A stretch of 64,000 bases of DNA. Source: Micromonospora narathiwatensis. GTDB taxonomy: Bacteria > Actinomycetota > Actinomycetes > Mycobacteriales > Micromonosporaceae. The translations under genes were made by a program, and so were the position numbers. The stretch lies in assembly GCF_900089605.1 (NCBI RefSeq), contig NZ_LT594324.1:3100001-3164000 (forward strand), given 5' to 3'. This document shows positions 33,679-42,255 of the stretch, one piece after another. Within the stretch, counting starts at the first letter, position 1. Each line of letters opens with the position of its first letter. The notes under the pieces are model-generated. The model saw only the letters and a list, made by a program, of their open reading frames with translations, searched no databases and was not told where the DNA came from.

Positions 33679-35002
33679 GCCGCACACCGTCGCCGTCGTC
33701 GGCATGGGCTACGTCGGCTCCTGCGTCGCGGCCACGCTCGCCGACCGGGGGCTCTCCGTCATCGGTGTCGACACCGACACCGACCTGGTGGCCCGCCTCA
33801 ACCGCGGCGCCACCCCACTGGCGGAGCCGGGACTGGCCGACCTCGTCGCGGCCGGGATCGGCAACGGCCGGCTGCGGGCGACGACGGACCAGGACGCCGT
33901 CGCCGACGCCGACGTCGTCCTGCTCACGGTCGCCACCCCGGTACGGCCCGACGGGTCACTGGACGACGACCACCTGCGGGCGGCCTGCGCGGCGCTGGGC
34001 AGGAGCCTGCGCGCCGGCCAACTGGTGGTCCTCAAGAGCACCGTCCCGCCCGGCACGACGAGGGACCTCGTCCGGCCGTTGCTGGAGTCGAGCGGTCTGC
34101 GGGCCGGTACCGACTTCGCCCTGGCCTTCGCGCCCGAGCGGCTCGCCGAGGGAACGGCGTTGCACGACCTGCGGACCCTCCCGGTCGTCGTCGGCGGCAT
34201 CGACCCGCACAGCACGCGGGTCGCCGCGGACTTCCTGCGCGGCGCGCTCGGCGCCGACACGCTCCCGCAGGAGTCCCTGGAGGCCGCCGAGATCGTCAAG
34301 CTCGCCGACAACTGGTGGATCGACCTCAACATCGCCCTGGCCAACGAACTGGCCATGTTCTGCGACCTGTACGGGGTCGACGTGCTGGACGTGATCAGCG
34401 CCGCGAACTCCATCCCGAAGGGGAACGGAAACGTCAACATCCTGCGACCGAGCGTCGGCGTCGGCGGCTCCTGCCTGACCAAGGATCCCTGGATGGTGTG
34501 GCAGTCCGCGCGGCGGCACGGGCTGGAGATCACCACCGCGCCGGTGGGCCGCGAGGTCAACCAACGCATGCCCGGCTACACCGCCCGGCTGGTCCTCGAC
34601 GACCTCGACGCCCGCCGGGTGCCCCCGTCCGAGGCGACGGTGGCGGTGCTCGGCCTGGCCTTCAAGAACGACACCGGCGACCTGCGAGCCACCCCGACCC
34701 GGGCGGTGGTGGAGGCGCTGCTGGCGGCCGGCGTCCAGGTAAGGATCCACGATCCGCTGGTCGATCCGGCACGGGCCCGCGAGATCTTCGGCCTGCCGGT
34801 CACCGCCACCGTCGAGGAGGCCGTACGGGACGCACACTGCGTCGCCCTGCTGGCCATGCACCGGGACTTCGCGGCCCTCGACTTCGCCCGACTGCCCGTC
34901 GCCGAGTCCTGCCTCGTCCTCGACGGCCGCGCCTACCTGCCCAAGGAGAGGATCGCCATGCTGGAACGCCTGGGCTACACCTACCGCGGGGTCGGCCGGT
35001 GA
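33671..35002 (+). CDS. NDP-glucose 6-dehydrogenase (CalS8-like)
   Basis: 443 residues, GTG start with a GGGAGGAGG tract upstream. Rossmann motif VVGMGYVGSCVA at the N-terminus; STVPPGT; AEIVKLADNWWIDLNIALANEL in the central helices; catalytic Cys in GGSCLTKD; C-terminal NAD/substrate domain with GLAFKNDTGDLR. It oxidises NDP-glucose to NDP-glucuronate in two NAD-dependent steps. Calicheamicin CalS8 does this on dTDP-glucose, and the presence of rmlA in this window makes the dTDP form likely here too. The stop overlaps the decarboxylase GTG by 4 bases, matching consecutive steps. Confidence 0.92.
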   Translation: MAEPHTVAVVGMGYVGSCVAATLADRGLSVIGVDTDTDLVARLNRGATPLAEPGLADLVAAGIGNGRLRATTDQDAVADADVVLLTVATPVRPDGSLDDDHLRAACAALGRSLRAGQLVVLKSTVPPGTTRDLVRPLLESSGLRAGTDFALAFAPERLAEGTALHDLRTLPVVVGGIDPHSTRVAADFLRGALGADTLPQESLEAAEIVKLADNWWIDLNIALANELAMFCDLYGVDVLDVISAANSIPKGNGNVNILRPSVGVGGSCLTKDPWMVWQSARRHGLEITTAPVGREVNQRMPGYTARLVLDDLDARRVPPSEATVAVLGLAFKNDTGDLRATPTRAVVEALLAAGVQVRIHDPLVDPARAREIFGLPVTATVEEAVRDAHCVALLAMHRDFAALDFARLPVAESCLVLDGRAYLPKERIAMLERLGYTYRGVGR

Positions 35003-35994
35003 ACGCCCCCCGGGTCGTCGTCACGGGCGGCCACGGGTTCGTCGGCAGCCACCTGGCGGAGCGGCTGGTCACCGCGGGGGCCGACGTCACCGTGCTCGAC
35101 AGCGGCGACCCGCCGCCGCACCTGGACCTGCTGCGCCGCAACGCCCGGCACGTCCGGGGCGACGTCCGGGACCCCGACGGGCTGGCGGCGGCGATCACCC
35201 CCGACGTGGACGTGGTCTACCACCTCGCCGCGGCCGTCGGGGTGGACACCTACCTGGACAGCCCGCTGGACGTCATCGACGTCAACTTCGTCGGGACGAA
35301 GCGGGTGCTGGAGCGCGCCACGCTGGTCGACGCCCGCGTCGTGGTCGCCAGCACCAGCGAGATCTTCGGCAAGAACCCGGCGGTGCCGTGGCGTGAGGAC
35401 GCCGACCGGGTGCTCGGGCCGACCACCGCCCAGCGGTGGTGCTACTCCACCAGCAAGGCCCTCGCCGAGCACCTCACCTTCGGGTTCGTGCAGCAGCACG
35501 GCCTCGCCGCCGGCGTGGTCCGCTACTTCAACGTCTACGGTCCCCGGCAGCGGCCGGCGTACGTGATCAGCCGCAGCGTGCACCGCGCGTTGAACGGCCG
35601 TCCGCCGATCGTCTACGACGACGGCCACCAGACGCGCAGCTTCACCTACGTCACCGACGCCGTCGAGGGCACGATCCTCGCCGGGGCCAGCGAACAGACC
35701 ATCGGCGAGGCGATCAACATCGGCAGCATGCGCGAGACCACGATCGCGGACGCGGTCGCCCTCGTCGCCGCCGTGACCGGGGCCGACGGCGACGCCGTGG
35801 CGGTCGACACCGCCGAGCAGCTCGGCACGGGATACCAGGACCTGCCGCGCCGCATACCCGACGCCAGCCGCGCCCGGATGCTGCTCGGGTGGAGCGCGGA
35901 GACCGAACTCCGGGAGGGCCTGACCCGCACCGTGGAGTGGGCACGGGCCAACCCGTGGTGGCTGTCCCGGCCCGACACCGGAGCCGGCCGGTGA
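34999..35994 (+). CDS. NDP-glucuronate decarboxylase/UXS-like SDR epimerase (CalS9-like)
   Basis: 331 residues, extended short-chain dehydrogenase: NAD motif [10 protein letters not shown] at the N-terminus, a [15 protein letters not shown] block, catalytic Ser/Thr in [13 protein letters not shown] with the Tyr-Lys pair, and [12 protein letters not shown]. Context and the HLAAAVGV pattern favour UDP/dTDP-glucuronate decarboxylase over 4,6-dehydratase or 4-epimerase: it follows a 6-dehydrogenase gene with an overlapping start codon. The product would be an NDP-4-keto-pentose or NDP-xylose for the aminopentose of the final molecule. Confidence 0.88.
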   Translation: MNAPRVVVTGGHGFVGSHLAERLVTAGADVTVLDSGDPPPHLDLLRRNARHVRGDVRDPDGLAAAITPDVDVVYHLAAAVGVDTYLDSPLDVIDVNFVGTKRVLERATLVDARVVVASTSEIFGKNPAVPWREDADRVLGPTTAQRWCYSTSKALAEHLTFGFVQQHGLAAGVVRYFNVYGPRQRPAYVISRSVHRALNGRPPIVYDDGHQTRSFTYVTDAVEGTILAGASEQTIGEAINIGSMRETTIADAVALVAAVTGADGDAVAVDTAEQLGTGYQDLPRRIPDASRARMLLGWSAETELREGLTRTVEWARANPWWLSRPDTGAGR

Positions 35995-37535
35995 GCCCGG
36001 CCACGCGGCCGCTGACCGGGGACGAGTACGTCGAGACGCTCCGCGACGGCCGGGCGGTCTACCTGCACGGCGAGCGGATCCGGGACGTCACGAGCCATCC
36101 CGCGTTCCGCAACCCGGTGCGGATGACCGCCCGGCTGTACGACGCGCTGCACGCCGAGGAGCACCGGTCCGTGCTCACCACGGCCTGCGACGCACCGGGC
36201 AGCGACGGCTACACGCACCGGTTCTTCACCACCCCGCGCAGCGCCGACGACCTGGTCGCCGACGAGCGCGCCATCGCCGCCTGGGCCCGGATGAGCTACG
36301 GCTGGCTGGGGCGCAGCCCGGACTACAAGGCGTCGTTCCTCGGCACCCTGGGCGCCAACGCCGAGTTCTACGAGCCCTTCGCCGACAACGCGCGCCGCTG
36401 GTACCGGGAGTCGCAGGAGAAGGTCCTCTACTGGAGCCACGCCATCGTCCACCCGCCGGTGGACCGCTCGCGTCGTCCGGACGAGGTCGCCGACGTGTTC
36501 GTGCACGTGGAGCGGGAGACCGACGCCGGCGTGGTGGTCAGCGGCGCGAAGGTGGTGGCGACCGGGGCGGCCCTGACCCACCACACGTTCGTCGCCCACT
36601 ACGGCCTCCCGGTGGCCCGGCGGGAGTTCGCGCTGGTCGCGGCCGTGCCGACGGACGCGCCGGGCGTACGGCTGATCTGCCGCCCGTCGTACACGGCCAC
36701 CGCGAACGTGATGGGCAGCCCGTTCGACTACCCGTTGTCGTCCCGGCTGGACGAGAACGACACCATCCTCGTACTCGACAAGGTCCTCATCCCGTGGGAG
36801 AACGTCTTCGTCTACGGGGACCTGGCCAAGGTGCAGACGTTCGCCGGCCGGTCCGGGTTCACCGAGCGGTTCACCTTCCACGGCTGCGTACGGCTCGCGG
36901 TGAAGCTGGAGTTCCTGGCCGGTCTGCTGGCCAAGGCGCTGGAGACGACCGGCACCGCCGACTTCCGGGGCGTGCAGAGCCGGCTGGGTGAGGTGCTGGC
37001 CTGGCGCAACCTGTTCCAGGGGCTGGCCGGCGCGGCGGCCCGCGACCCGGTGCCGTGGCACGGCGGCTCCGTCCTGCCCAATCCCCGCTACGGCCTGGCC
37101 TACCGGTGGTTCATGCAGGTGGGGTACCCCCGGGTACGGGAGATCGTGCTGCAGGACGTGGCCAGCGGCCTCATCTACGTCAACTCGGGTACGGAGGACT
37201 TCGCCAGCCCCGAGGTGCGCCCGTACCTGGACCGGTACCTGCGCGGCTCGCAGGGGGTCGAGGCGGTCGACCGGGTGAAGGTGATGAAGCTGCTGTGGGA
37301 CGCCGTCGGCTCGGAGTTCGGCGGCCGGCACGAGCTGTACGAGCGCAACTACGCCGGCAACCACGAGAACACCCGGGTCGAGCTGCTGTCGGCGGCGATC
37401 GCCGGCGGCGACCTGGAGCGGTGCAAGGCCCTCGTCGACGCGTGCCTGGACGAGTACGACCTGGACGGCTGGCGGGTGCCCGACCTCACGTCGTACGAGG
37501 GCCCGCGGCCGTTTCGCGGCCCCGGCGCCGGTTGA
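35991..37535 (+). CDS. Two-component FAD hydroxylase, HpaB/SgcC type
   Basis: 514 residues, HpaB (4-hydroxyphenylacetate 3-hydroxylase) family: [15 protein letters not shown], the [19 protein letters not shown] block, [18 protein letters not shown], the WENVFVYGD segment and a C-terminal helical bundle ending [11 protein letters not shown]. SgcC of C-1027 hydroxylates C-5 of a chloro-beta-tyrosine tethered to a free PCP, using reduced flavin from SgcE6. All partners are present here (aminomutase 45228, halogenase 43659, PCP 50233, reductase 16997). The gene sits at the end of the sugar operon with a 4-base overlap, away from the rest of the beta-tyrosine genes. Confidence 0.92.
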   Translation: MSPATRPLTGDEYVETLRDGRAVYLHGERIRDVTSHPAFRNPVRMTARLYDALHAEEHRSVLTTACDAPGSDGYTHRFFTTPRSADDLVADERAIAAWARMSYGWLGRSPDYKASFLGTLGANAEFYEPFADNARRWYRESQEKVLYWSHAIVHPPVDRSRRPDEVADVFVHVERETDAGVVVSGAKVVATGAALTHHTFVAHYGLPVARREFALVAAVPTDAPGVRLICRPSYTATANVMGSPFDYPLSSRLDENDTILVLDKVLIPWENVFVYGDLAKVQTFAGRSGFTERFTFHGCVRLAVKLEFLAGLLAKALETTGTADFRGVQSRLGEVLAWRNLFQGLAGAAARDPVPWHGGSVLPNPRYGLAYRWFMQVGYPRVREIVLQDVASGLIYVNSGTEDFASPEVRPYLDRYLRGSQGVEAVDRVKVMKLLWDAVGSEFGGRHELYERNYAGNHENTRVELLSAAIAGGDLERCKALVDACLDEYDLDGWRVPDLTSYEGPRPFRGPGAG

Positions 37536-37551
37536 CCGTAGGGCCGCCGAA

Positions 37552-37586
37552 CGGGTGCCGCCACCGGTGACCGGTGGCGGCACCCG
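37552..37586. terminator. 16-bp perfect hairpin between convergent operons
   Basis: Arms 37552-37567 and 37571-37586 pair without mismatch around a 3-nt loop. It lies 16 bases after the SgcC-like stop and 18 beyond the minus-strand ligA stop, so it serves both directions. Confidence 0.8.
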
Positions 37587-37604
37587 CGCGTACGGGAAGC
37601 CGGC

Positions 37605-39773
37605 TCAGCCGTCCGCGAGGATCGCGGCGGCCGCCTCGGCGTCCCCGGAGTCGTGGGCCGTGACCAGGGCGGCGAAGCGTTCCGCCGGCATGACGCGTAC
37701 CCCGAGGGTGGCGGCCTTGTCGGCCTTGGAGCCCGCGCCCTCGCCGACGACGACCAGGTCGGTACGGGCGGAGACCGACGAGGACGCCGTCCCGCCCAGC
37801 CGCTCCACCGCCTCGTTGCCCTCGTTGCGGGTCAGCCCCGGCACGGCGCCGGTCACCACGACCCGCATCGGCGCGCCGTCGGGCCGACGCAGCGGCCCCG
37901 GCCCGGACGCGGCGGGCGCGACGTCGGCCCCGGACGCATCGGTCCCGGTGCCGCCGGCGGGACGGGCGGCGTCCGGCTCGACCATGTTGACGCCGCGCGC
38001 GACCAGCTTGTCGATCAGCGGGGTCAGTTCCACGAGGTCGGCGGCGATGGTCGCGGCCCGTTCCGGGCCGATCCCCTCCACCTGCTGGAGTTCCGCCACG
38101 CCCGCGTCGAGCAGCGCCCGCATCGAGCCGAAGTGCCGGGCGATCCGACGGGACAGGGCCCGCCCGGTCATCCGGACGCCGAGCCCGATGAGCACCCGCG
38201 ACAGGGGGCGTCGGGTGGTCGCCTGGATGCTCGCGACGAGCTTGGCCGCCGAGATCTCGCCCATCCGGTCGAGGGTGACCAGCCGGGCCGGGTCGAGGTC
38301 GTACAGGTCGGCCGGATCGGTGACCATTCCCGCGGCGACCAGCCCTTGAATGATCTTGTCGCCGAGCCCTTCGATGTCCATCGCGTCCCGGGTGGCGAAG
38401 TACGCCAACGCCTCGTGCGCGCCGCAGGACCGTCCGCGCGCGCACCGCCAGCGCTTCTGCGTACGGTCCAGCGGGCCGTCGCAGCGGGGGCAGGTCACCG
38501 GAGCCTCGTACGGGGTCGAGGCCGGGTCGCGTTCGTCGAGCTTGGCGCCGGTGATCTCGGGGATGACGTCGCCGGCCCGGCGGACGAAGACGACGTCGCC
38601 GACCCGGACGTTGCGCCGGGTCAGGTCGTCGAAGTTGTGCAGCGTCGCCGACGTGACGGTGACGCCGCTGATCTGCACGGGTTCGAGCACGGCCACCGGC
38701 GTGACCACCCCGGTGCGGCCGATCTGCACCTCGATCCCGAGCAGTCGGGTGGTGCGGGTGTCGGCGGGGAACTTGCAGGCGATGCCCCAGCGCGGCGCCC
38801 GGCTCGACGACCCGGCCAGCTCCCGGTCCTGCGGCAGGTCCGCCTTGACGACCGCGCCGTCGACGCCGTACCCGAGGGTGCCGCGCGCGGTGCGCAGCGC
38901 CTCCACCGCCGCGACCGCCTCGTCGACGGTGGCGCAGGCCGTCATCCCGCCGGTGGCGGCGGTGGTCGTGACGCCGAGGTCGGCCAGGGCGGCCATCTCC
39001 ACGGAGTGGGGCACCGGGCCGGCCGCGTCGGCCACCGCCCCGCGCACGCCGTAGGCGATGAACGACAGCGGCGCGTCGTAGGCGCGTCCCTCGGCACGGA
39101 GGGTGCCGGCGGCGGCGCTGCGCGGATGCGCGAACGGCGGCTCACCGTGCCCGGTACGCATCTCGTTGGCCACCACGAAGTCCGCGTCGGTCATGAAGAC
39201 CTCGCCGCGGACCTCGATCGTCACCGGCCGGGCGAGCTGCCCCGGCAGTCCGACCGCCCGCCGCGCCTGGCCGGTCACGTCCTCCCCGGCCCGGCCGTCG
39301 CCCCGGGTGGCGACCCGCGCCAGCCGGCCCTCGACGTACCAGGCCGCGATGGCGAGCCCGTCGATCTTCGGCTCGACCACGAGCCCGGCGGCGGGACGGC
39401 CGAGCAGCTTCTCCAGGCGGCCGGCCCACCGGCGCAGCTGCTCCTCGCCGAAGACGTTGTCCAGCCCGAGCATCGGCTCGCTGTGCGGCACGTCGCCGCC
39501 GGCCGCCACCCCAGCGGCGACCAGGTCGGTGGGGGAATCCGCGGGCTTCCAGTCCGCCCGGAGCGTCTCGGTGGCCGCGACCCGAGCCAGCAGCGCGTCG
39601 TAGGTGGCGTCGTCCATCAGCAGGTCGCTGCCGTTGTGGTACGCGGCGGCGGCGGCGCGGACCGCGGCGAGCGCCTCGGTGTAGCCGGCCCGTTCGGCGA
39701 AGGGGGTAGCCGCCTCGGCGTCCACGATCGGCGGGTCGGCCGGCGACGACGGCGTGGTCCAGGTGTCGGTCAT
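37605..39773 (-). CDS. ligA: NAD-dependent DNA ligase
   Basis: 722 residues, full LigA layout: domain Ia (DDATYDALLARV), adenylation site VEPKIDGL with Lys136, RGDGRAGEDVT, EVRGEVFM, OB fold, a four-Cys zinc finger (CPRCDGP...CARGRSCG), helix-hairpin-helix domain (VEGIGPERAATIA) and a C-terminal BRCT domain. Nothing suggests inactivation. DNA ligase is an odd member of a biosynthetic cluster; since enediynes cut DNA, a self-protection role in sealing nicks is attractive but unproven. It follows the glycosyltransferase gene in the same direction, though a hairpin (39799-39837) lies between. It could also be the housekeeping copy that happens to lie here. Confidence 0.95.
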   Translation of the reverse strand: MTDTWTTPSSPADPPIVDAEAATPFAERAGYTEALAAVRAAAAAYHNGSDLLMDDATYDALLARVAATETLRADWKPADSPTDLVAAGVAAGGDVPHSEPMLGLDNVFGEEQLRRWAGRLEKLLGRPAAGLVVEPKIDGLAIAAWYVEGRLARVATRGDGRAGEDVTGQARRAVGLPGQLARPVTIEVRGEVFMTDADFVVANEMRTGHGEPPFAHPRSAAAGTLRAEGRAYDAPLSFIAYGVRGAVADAAGPVPHSVEMAALADLGVTTTAATGGMTACATVDEAVAAVEALRTARGTLGYGVDGAVVKADLPQDRELAGSSSRAPRWGIACKFPADTRTTRLLGIEVQIGRTGVVTPVAVLEPVQISGVTVTSATLHNFDDLTRRNVRVGDVVFVRRAGDVIPEITGAKLDERDPASTPYEAPVTCPRCDGPLDRTQKRWRCARGRSCGAHEALAYFATRDAMDIEGLGDKIIQGLVAAGMVTDPADLYDLDPARLVTLDRMGEISAAKLVASIQATTRRPLSRVLIGLGVRMTGRALSRRIARHFGSMRALLDAGVAELQQVEGIGPERAATIAADLVELTPLIDKLVARGVNMVEPDAARPAGGTGTDASGADVAPAASGPGPLRRPDGAPMRVVVTGAVPGLTRNEGNEAVERLGGTASSSVSARTDLVVVGEGAGSKADKAATLGVRVMPAERFAALVTAHDSGDAEAAAAILADG

Positions 39774-39798
39774 CTGGGGCGGTTGCCTCCTCGATCGG

Positions 39799-39837
39799 CC
39801 GTCAGCCCGCCCCCTGGGAGCGGAGGCGGGCTGACGG
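39799..39837 (-). terminator. 13-bp hairpin between glycosyltransferase and ligA
   Basis: Arms 39799-39811 and 39825-39837 are perfectly complementary around a 13-nt loop. Placed 15 bases after the glycosyltransferase stop and 25 bases before ligA, it may end the biosynthetic operon or reduce read-through into ligA. Confidence 0.55.
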
Positions 39838-39852
39838 GAAGCGTGGGGATGT

Positions 39853-41271
39853 CTATCGCCGGTTCCGCGCGTCCTGGGCGAGGCTTTCGAGGACCGACAC
39901 GACGTCGTTCGGGCTCGGCATGGCCCGCCAGACATCATAGATCGCGTCGGCGCCCCGCTGGTAGGACGGATCGGTGAGCACCGCCTCGATCGACTCCCGC
40001 AGCTCCGCCACCGACTGGGTCTGGTGGTTCAGCCGCACGCCGGCGCCGCGCGAGACGACGTAGTTCGACACCGGGGTCGCCTCGAGCTTCTTGGCCGGCA
40101 TCACCCAGCGGACGGTGGGCTCCTGCTCCCGCTCCTCCGCCTCGCGCACACCGTACTCGACGCCGGAGCGGTAGATCCCGGTGTCGTCGGGCGCCTCCTC
40201 CGGGGTCTCCTCCTCCACCCGCAGCATGATCGATTCCAGGGTGTCGCAGACGAGCTGCGGCACCCGGCTGGCCACGGCCGCCTGGAAGGTACCCAGGCCA
40301 CCGTGGTGGATGACCGCCGAGCAGGTCGGCAGGATCTGGTTGAGCGGCAGGTACTCCATCGTCCGCACGTTCGGCGGCGGGGTGTACCCGTCCAGCTGCA
40401 CGTCGTTGAGGGTGGCGACGACCTCGACATCGAGGTCGGCGAGGGCGTCGAGCAGCATCGGCGCGCGGTTCCAGTCGCCCCGGATGAAGCGCCGGTAGGA
40501 CTCGCCGAGGGTCAGGCAGATCCGCGGTCGCTGCGGCGGCTCGCGCAGCCAGTCCGGCACCGGCTCGGCGCCGTTGTAGGGCACGTACCGCAGCGGGACC
40601 TTGCGGGTCCGGGTCGGCAGGCCGAGCCCGGGCGGCGCGGTGTCGAGGGTCCACTGCCCGACCAGCAGTTCGTCGTCCAGCTCCACGCCGTAGCGCTCGG
40701 CGAGGGGACGCACCAGCGCGGCGAGCGGATTCGGGTCGAGGCCGGCCGCGACGAGGGCGTCCCGGCCGGCGGCGAGGCGGTCGAGGCTCCAGCCGGACGG
40801 GTCGTACGCGAAGACGAGCCGGGCGTGCGCGGCGCCGCAGACCCGGGCCGCGACCGCGCCGGCCGCCTGGGTGAGGTCCCAGATCACCAGGTCCGGTCGC
40901 CAGGTGCGGGCGTAGTCGATGAGGGCGTGGGCCTCGGGGCGGTCCGGGCGCAGATAGTCGGCGGTCGGGGTGAGCAGGTACTGGAAGAAGAGGTACCAGT
41001 ACTCGCGCTCCTCCGGGTTGAGGCCGAGGGCGTCGGCGTACCGTTGGGCCTCCTCGGCCCCCTTCGGCTCCAGCGGGTCGTCGCTGATGCGGGCGGCCCA
41101 GGAGGCGTCGCCGAGCGGGACCGGGGTCAGGCCGGTGGCGGCGATCCGGTCGGCGAAGCCGCCGAAGGACGCGAGGCGTACCTCGTGGCCGGCGTTCTGC
41201 AGCGCCCAGGCGGTGGGCACCATGGGATACAGGTGGGCGATCGACGGGTCGATGGCGAACAGGACACGCAT
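39853..41271 (-). CDS. GT1-family glycosyltransferase (CalG/SgcA6 type)
   Basis: 472 residues, GT-B fold. The N-terminal acceptor domain starts with RVLFAIDPSIAHLYPMVPTAWALQ split by a helix; the C-terminal NDP-sugar domain has the VIHHGGLGTFQAAV donor-binding motif. This family attaches dTDP-deoxysugars in antibiotic pathways, so it is the candidate for fixing the aminopentose to the core. It is ~70 residues longer than usual; the excess is an acidic insertion after the donor motif (EEETPEEAPDD ... EEREQEPTVRW), followed by the usual C-terminus. The ATG at 41271 has GGGAGAG upstream. Confidence 0.92.
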   Translation of the reverse strand: MRVLFAIDPSIAHLYPMVPTAWALQNAGHEVRLASFGGFADRIAATGLTPVPLGDASWAARISDDPLEPKGAEEAQRYADALGLNPEEREYWYLFFQYLLTPTADYLRPDRPEAHALIDYARTWRPDLVIWDLTQAAGAVAARVCGAAHARLVFAYDPSGWSLDRLAAGRDALVAAGLDPNPLAALVRPLAERYGVELDDELLVGQWTLDTAPPGLGLPTRTRKVPLRYVPYNGAEPVPDWLREPPQRPRICLTLGESYRRFIRGDWNRAPMLLDALADLDVEVVATLNDVQLDGYTPPPNVRTMEYLPLNQILPTCSAVIHHGGLGTFQAAVASRVPQLVCDTLESIMLRVEEETPEEAPDDTGIYRSGVEYGVREAEEREQEPTVRWVMPAKKLEATPVSNYVVSRGAGVRLNHQTQSVAELRESIEAVLTDPSYQRGADAIYDVWRAMPSPNDVVSVLESLAQDARNRR

Positions 41272-41337
41272 GTCTCTCCCTCGCAAGCGGTCGGGTCAGG
41301 ACGTGGGGACGGTGCCGGGCGCGGGTCGGGTCACCGG

Positions 41338-42048
41338 TCAGCGGCGTACGCCGACCAGCAGCGGCCGCCCGGCGAGGCCGGTGGGGAGGAAGTCGGCGGC
41401 GCACCCCGCCGCAGCCAGCGCGCTCAGGTGCTCGCGCCGGCCGAACGCCCGCAGCAACCGCGTGTCGGCGACGTGCCGTACGCCGTCACCGTCGGCCACC
41501 AGGGCGTGCTGTTCGACGCGGTGGGCGCCGTCGCGGGGTACGCCCCGCGCGATCCGGGTGACCGTGCGGCCGTCGTCGCCGCGCGTCAACGCCTCGCTGG
41601 CCGTGCGGCGGATCGGCACGTCGGGCATCCAGAACGGCGCGATCAGGATCAGCCCGCCGGGGGCCAGGTGCCCGGCCAGGGCCCGCAGCGCCGCGCGGTA
41701 GCCGGAGAGTGGGTACTGGGCCAGCGCGTCGTGCAGGCAGGTGACGACGTCGTAGCGGCGGCCCAGGTCGAGGTCCGGCAGGCCCGTCTCGTGGATCGTG
41801 GTGCCGGGCAGCGCGTGCCGGGCGGCGGTCGCCATCGCGGCGTCGACGGCGACCCCCTCGGCGACCGCGAGGTGCGGGCCCAGGTGCCGCAGGTGGTCGC
41901 CCGCGCCGCACGCCACGTCGAGCAGGGACGTGGCGTGCGGGTGGCGGGCCCGGATGACCCCCAGCAGCGCCTCGGCCTCGGCGGCGGGGTCGCGGTTGTC
42001 GTCGGCGTGGAGCAGGTCGTAGAACGTGGACTGTGCCTCGGCGGGCAT
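41338..42048 (-). CDS. Aminosugar N-methyltransferase (DesVI/TylM1-like)
   Basis: 236 residues, class I SAM fold: LLDVACGAGDHLRHL (motif I), TIHETGLPDLDLGRRYD, GGLILIAPFWMP, and a C-terminal GRPLLVGVRR. The residue pattern is that of the DesVI/TylM1/SgcA5 group that methylates amino groups of NDP-aminosugars, once or twice. This implies an amino group on the pentose, yet no sugar aminotransferase is in the window. The ATG at 42048 has GGAGG five bases upstream; a GTG two codons earlier overlaps the ribosome site. It precedes the glycosyltransferase gene by 66 bases. Confidence 0.88.
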   Translation of the reverse strand: MPAEAQSTFYDLLHADDNRDPAAEAEALLGVIRARHPHATSLLDVACGAGDHLRHLGPHLAVAEGVAVDAAMATAARHALPGTTIHETGLPDLDLGRRYDVVTCLHDALAQYPLSGYRAALRALAGHLAPGGLILIAPFWMPDVPIRRTASEALTRGDDGRTVTRIARGVPRDGAHRVEQHALVADGDGVRHVADTRLLRAFGRREHLSALAAAGCAADFLPTGLAGRPLLVGVRR

Positions 42049-42129
42049 CGTCACCTCCGGTCAGGGTCGGCCCGGTACGACGTCGGCTTGCCGTGCGCAC
42101 CGGCTCATCGTCGTGTCGCCCGGCGACGC

Positions 42130-42255
42130 GGGCGTGGTCGGCATTGCCCGCCGGTCAGGCGGGCGTGGTCGGCATTGCCCGCCGGTCAGGCGGGCGTGGT
42201 CGGCATTACCCCGCCGGTCAGGCGGGCCTGGTCGGCATCGCCGCGCCGGTCAGGC
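42130..42255. repeat. Four tandem 31-32-bp repeats, each able to form a hairpin
   Basis: Copies at 42130-42160, 42161-42191, 42192-42223 and 42224-42255; the first two are near-identical, the last two carry a few changes. Each contains or abuts GCCCGCC, 5 nt, GGCGGGC, a 7-bp hairpin. The rightmost copy includes the stop codon of the condensation-enzyme gene, so the array looks like repeated duplication of the gene's 3' end plus terminator. Confidence 0.85.

Noticed and set aside
34999-35994. dTDP-glucose 4,6-dehydratase
   Set aside because: The sequence fits the decarboxylase/epimerase SDRs and the gene is coupled to a 6-dehydrogenase; dehydratase-specific blocks are not seen.
42130-42255. 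CRISPR-like array of four ~31-bp units
   Set aside because: The units are contiguous with no spacers, are internally palindromic, and include a stop codon; no cas genes are present.
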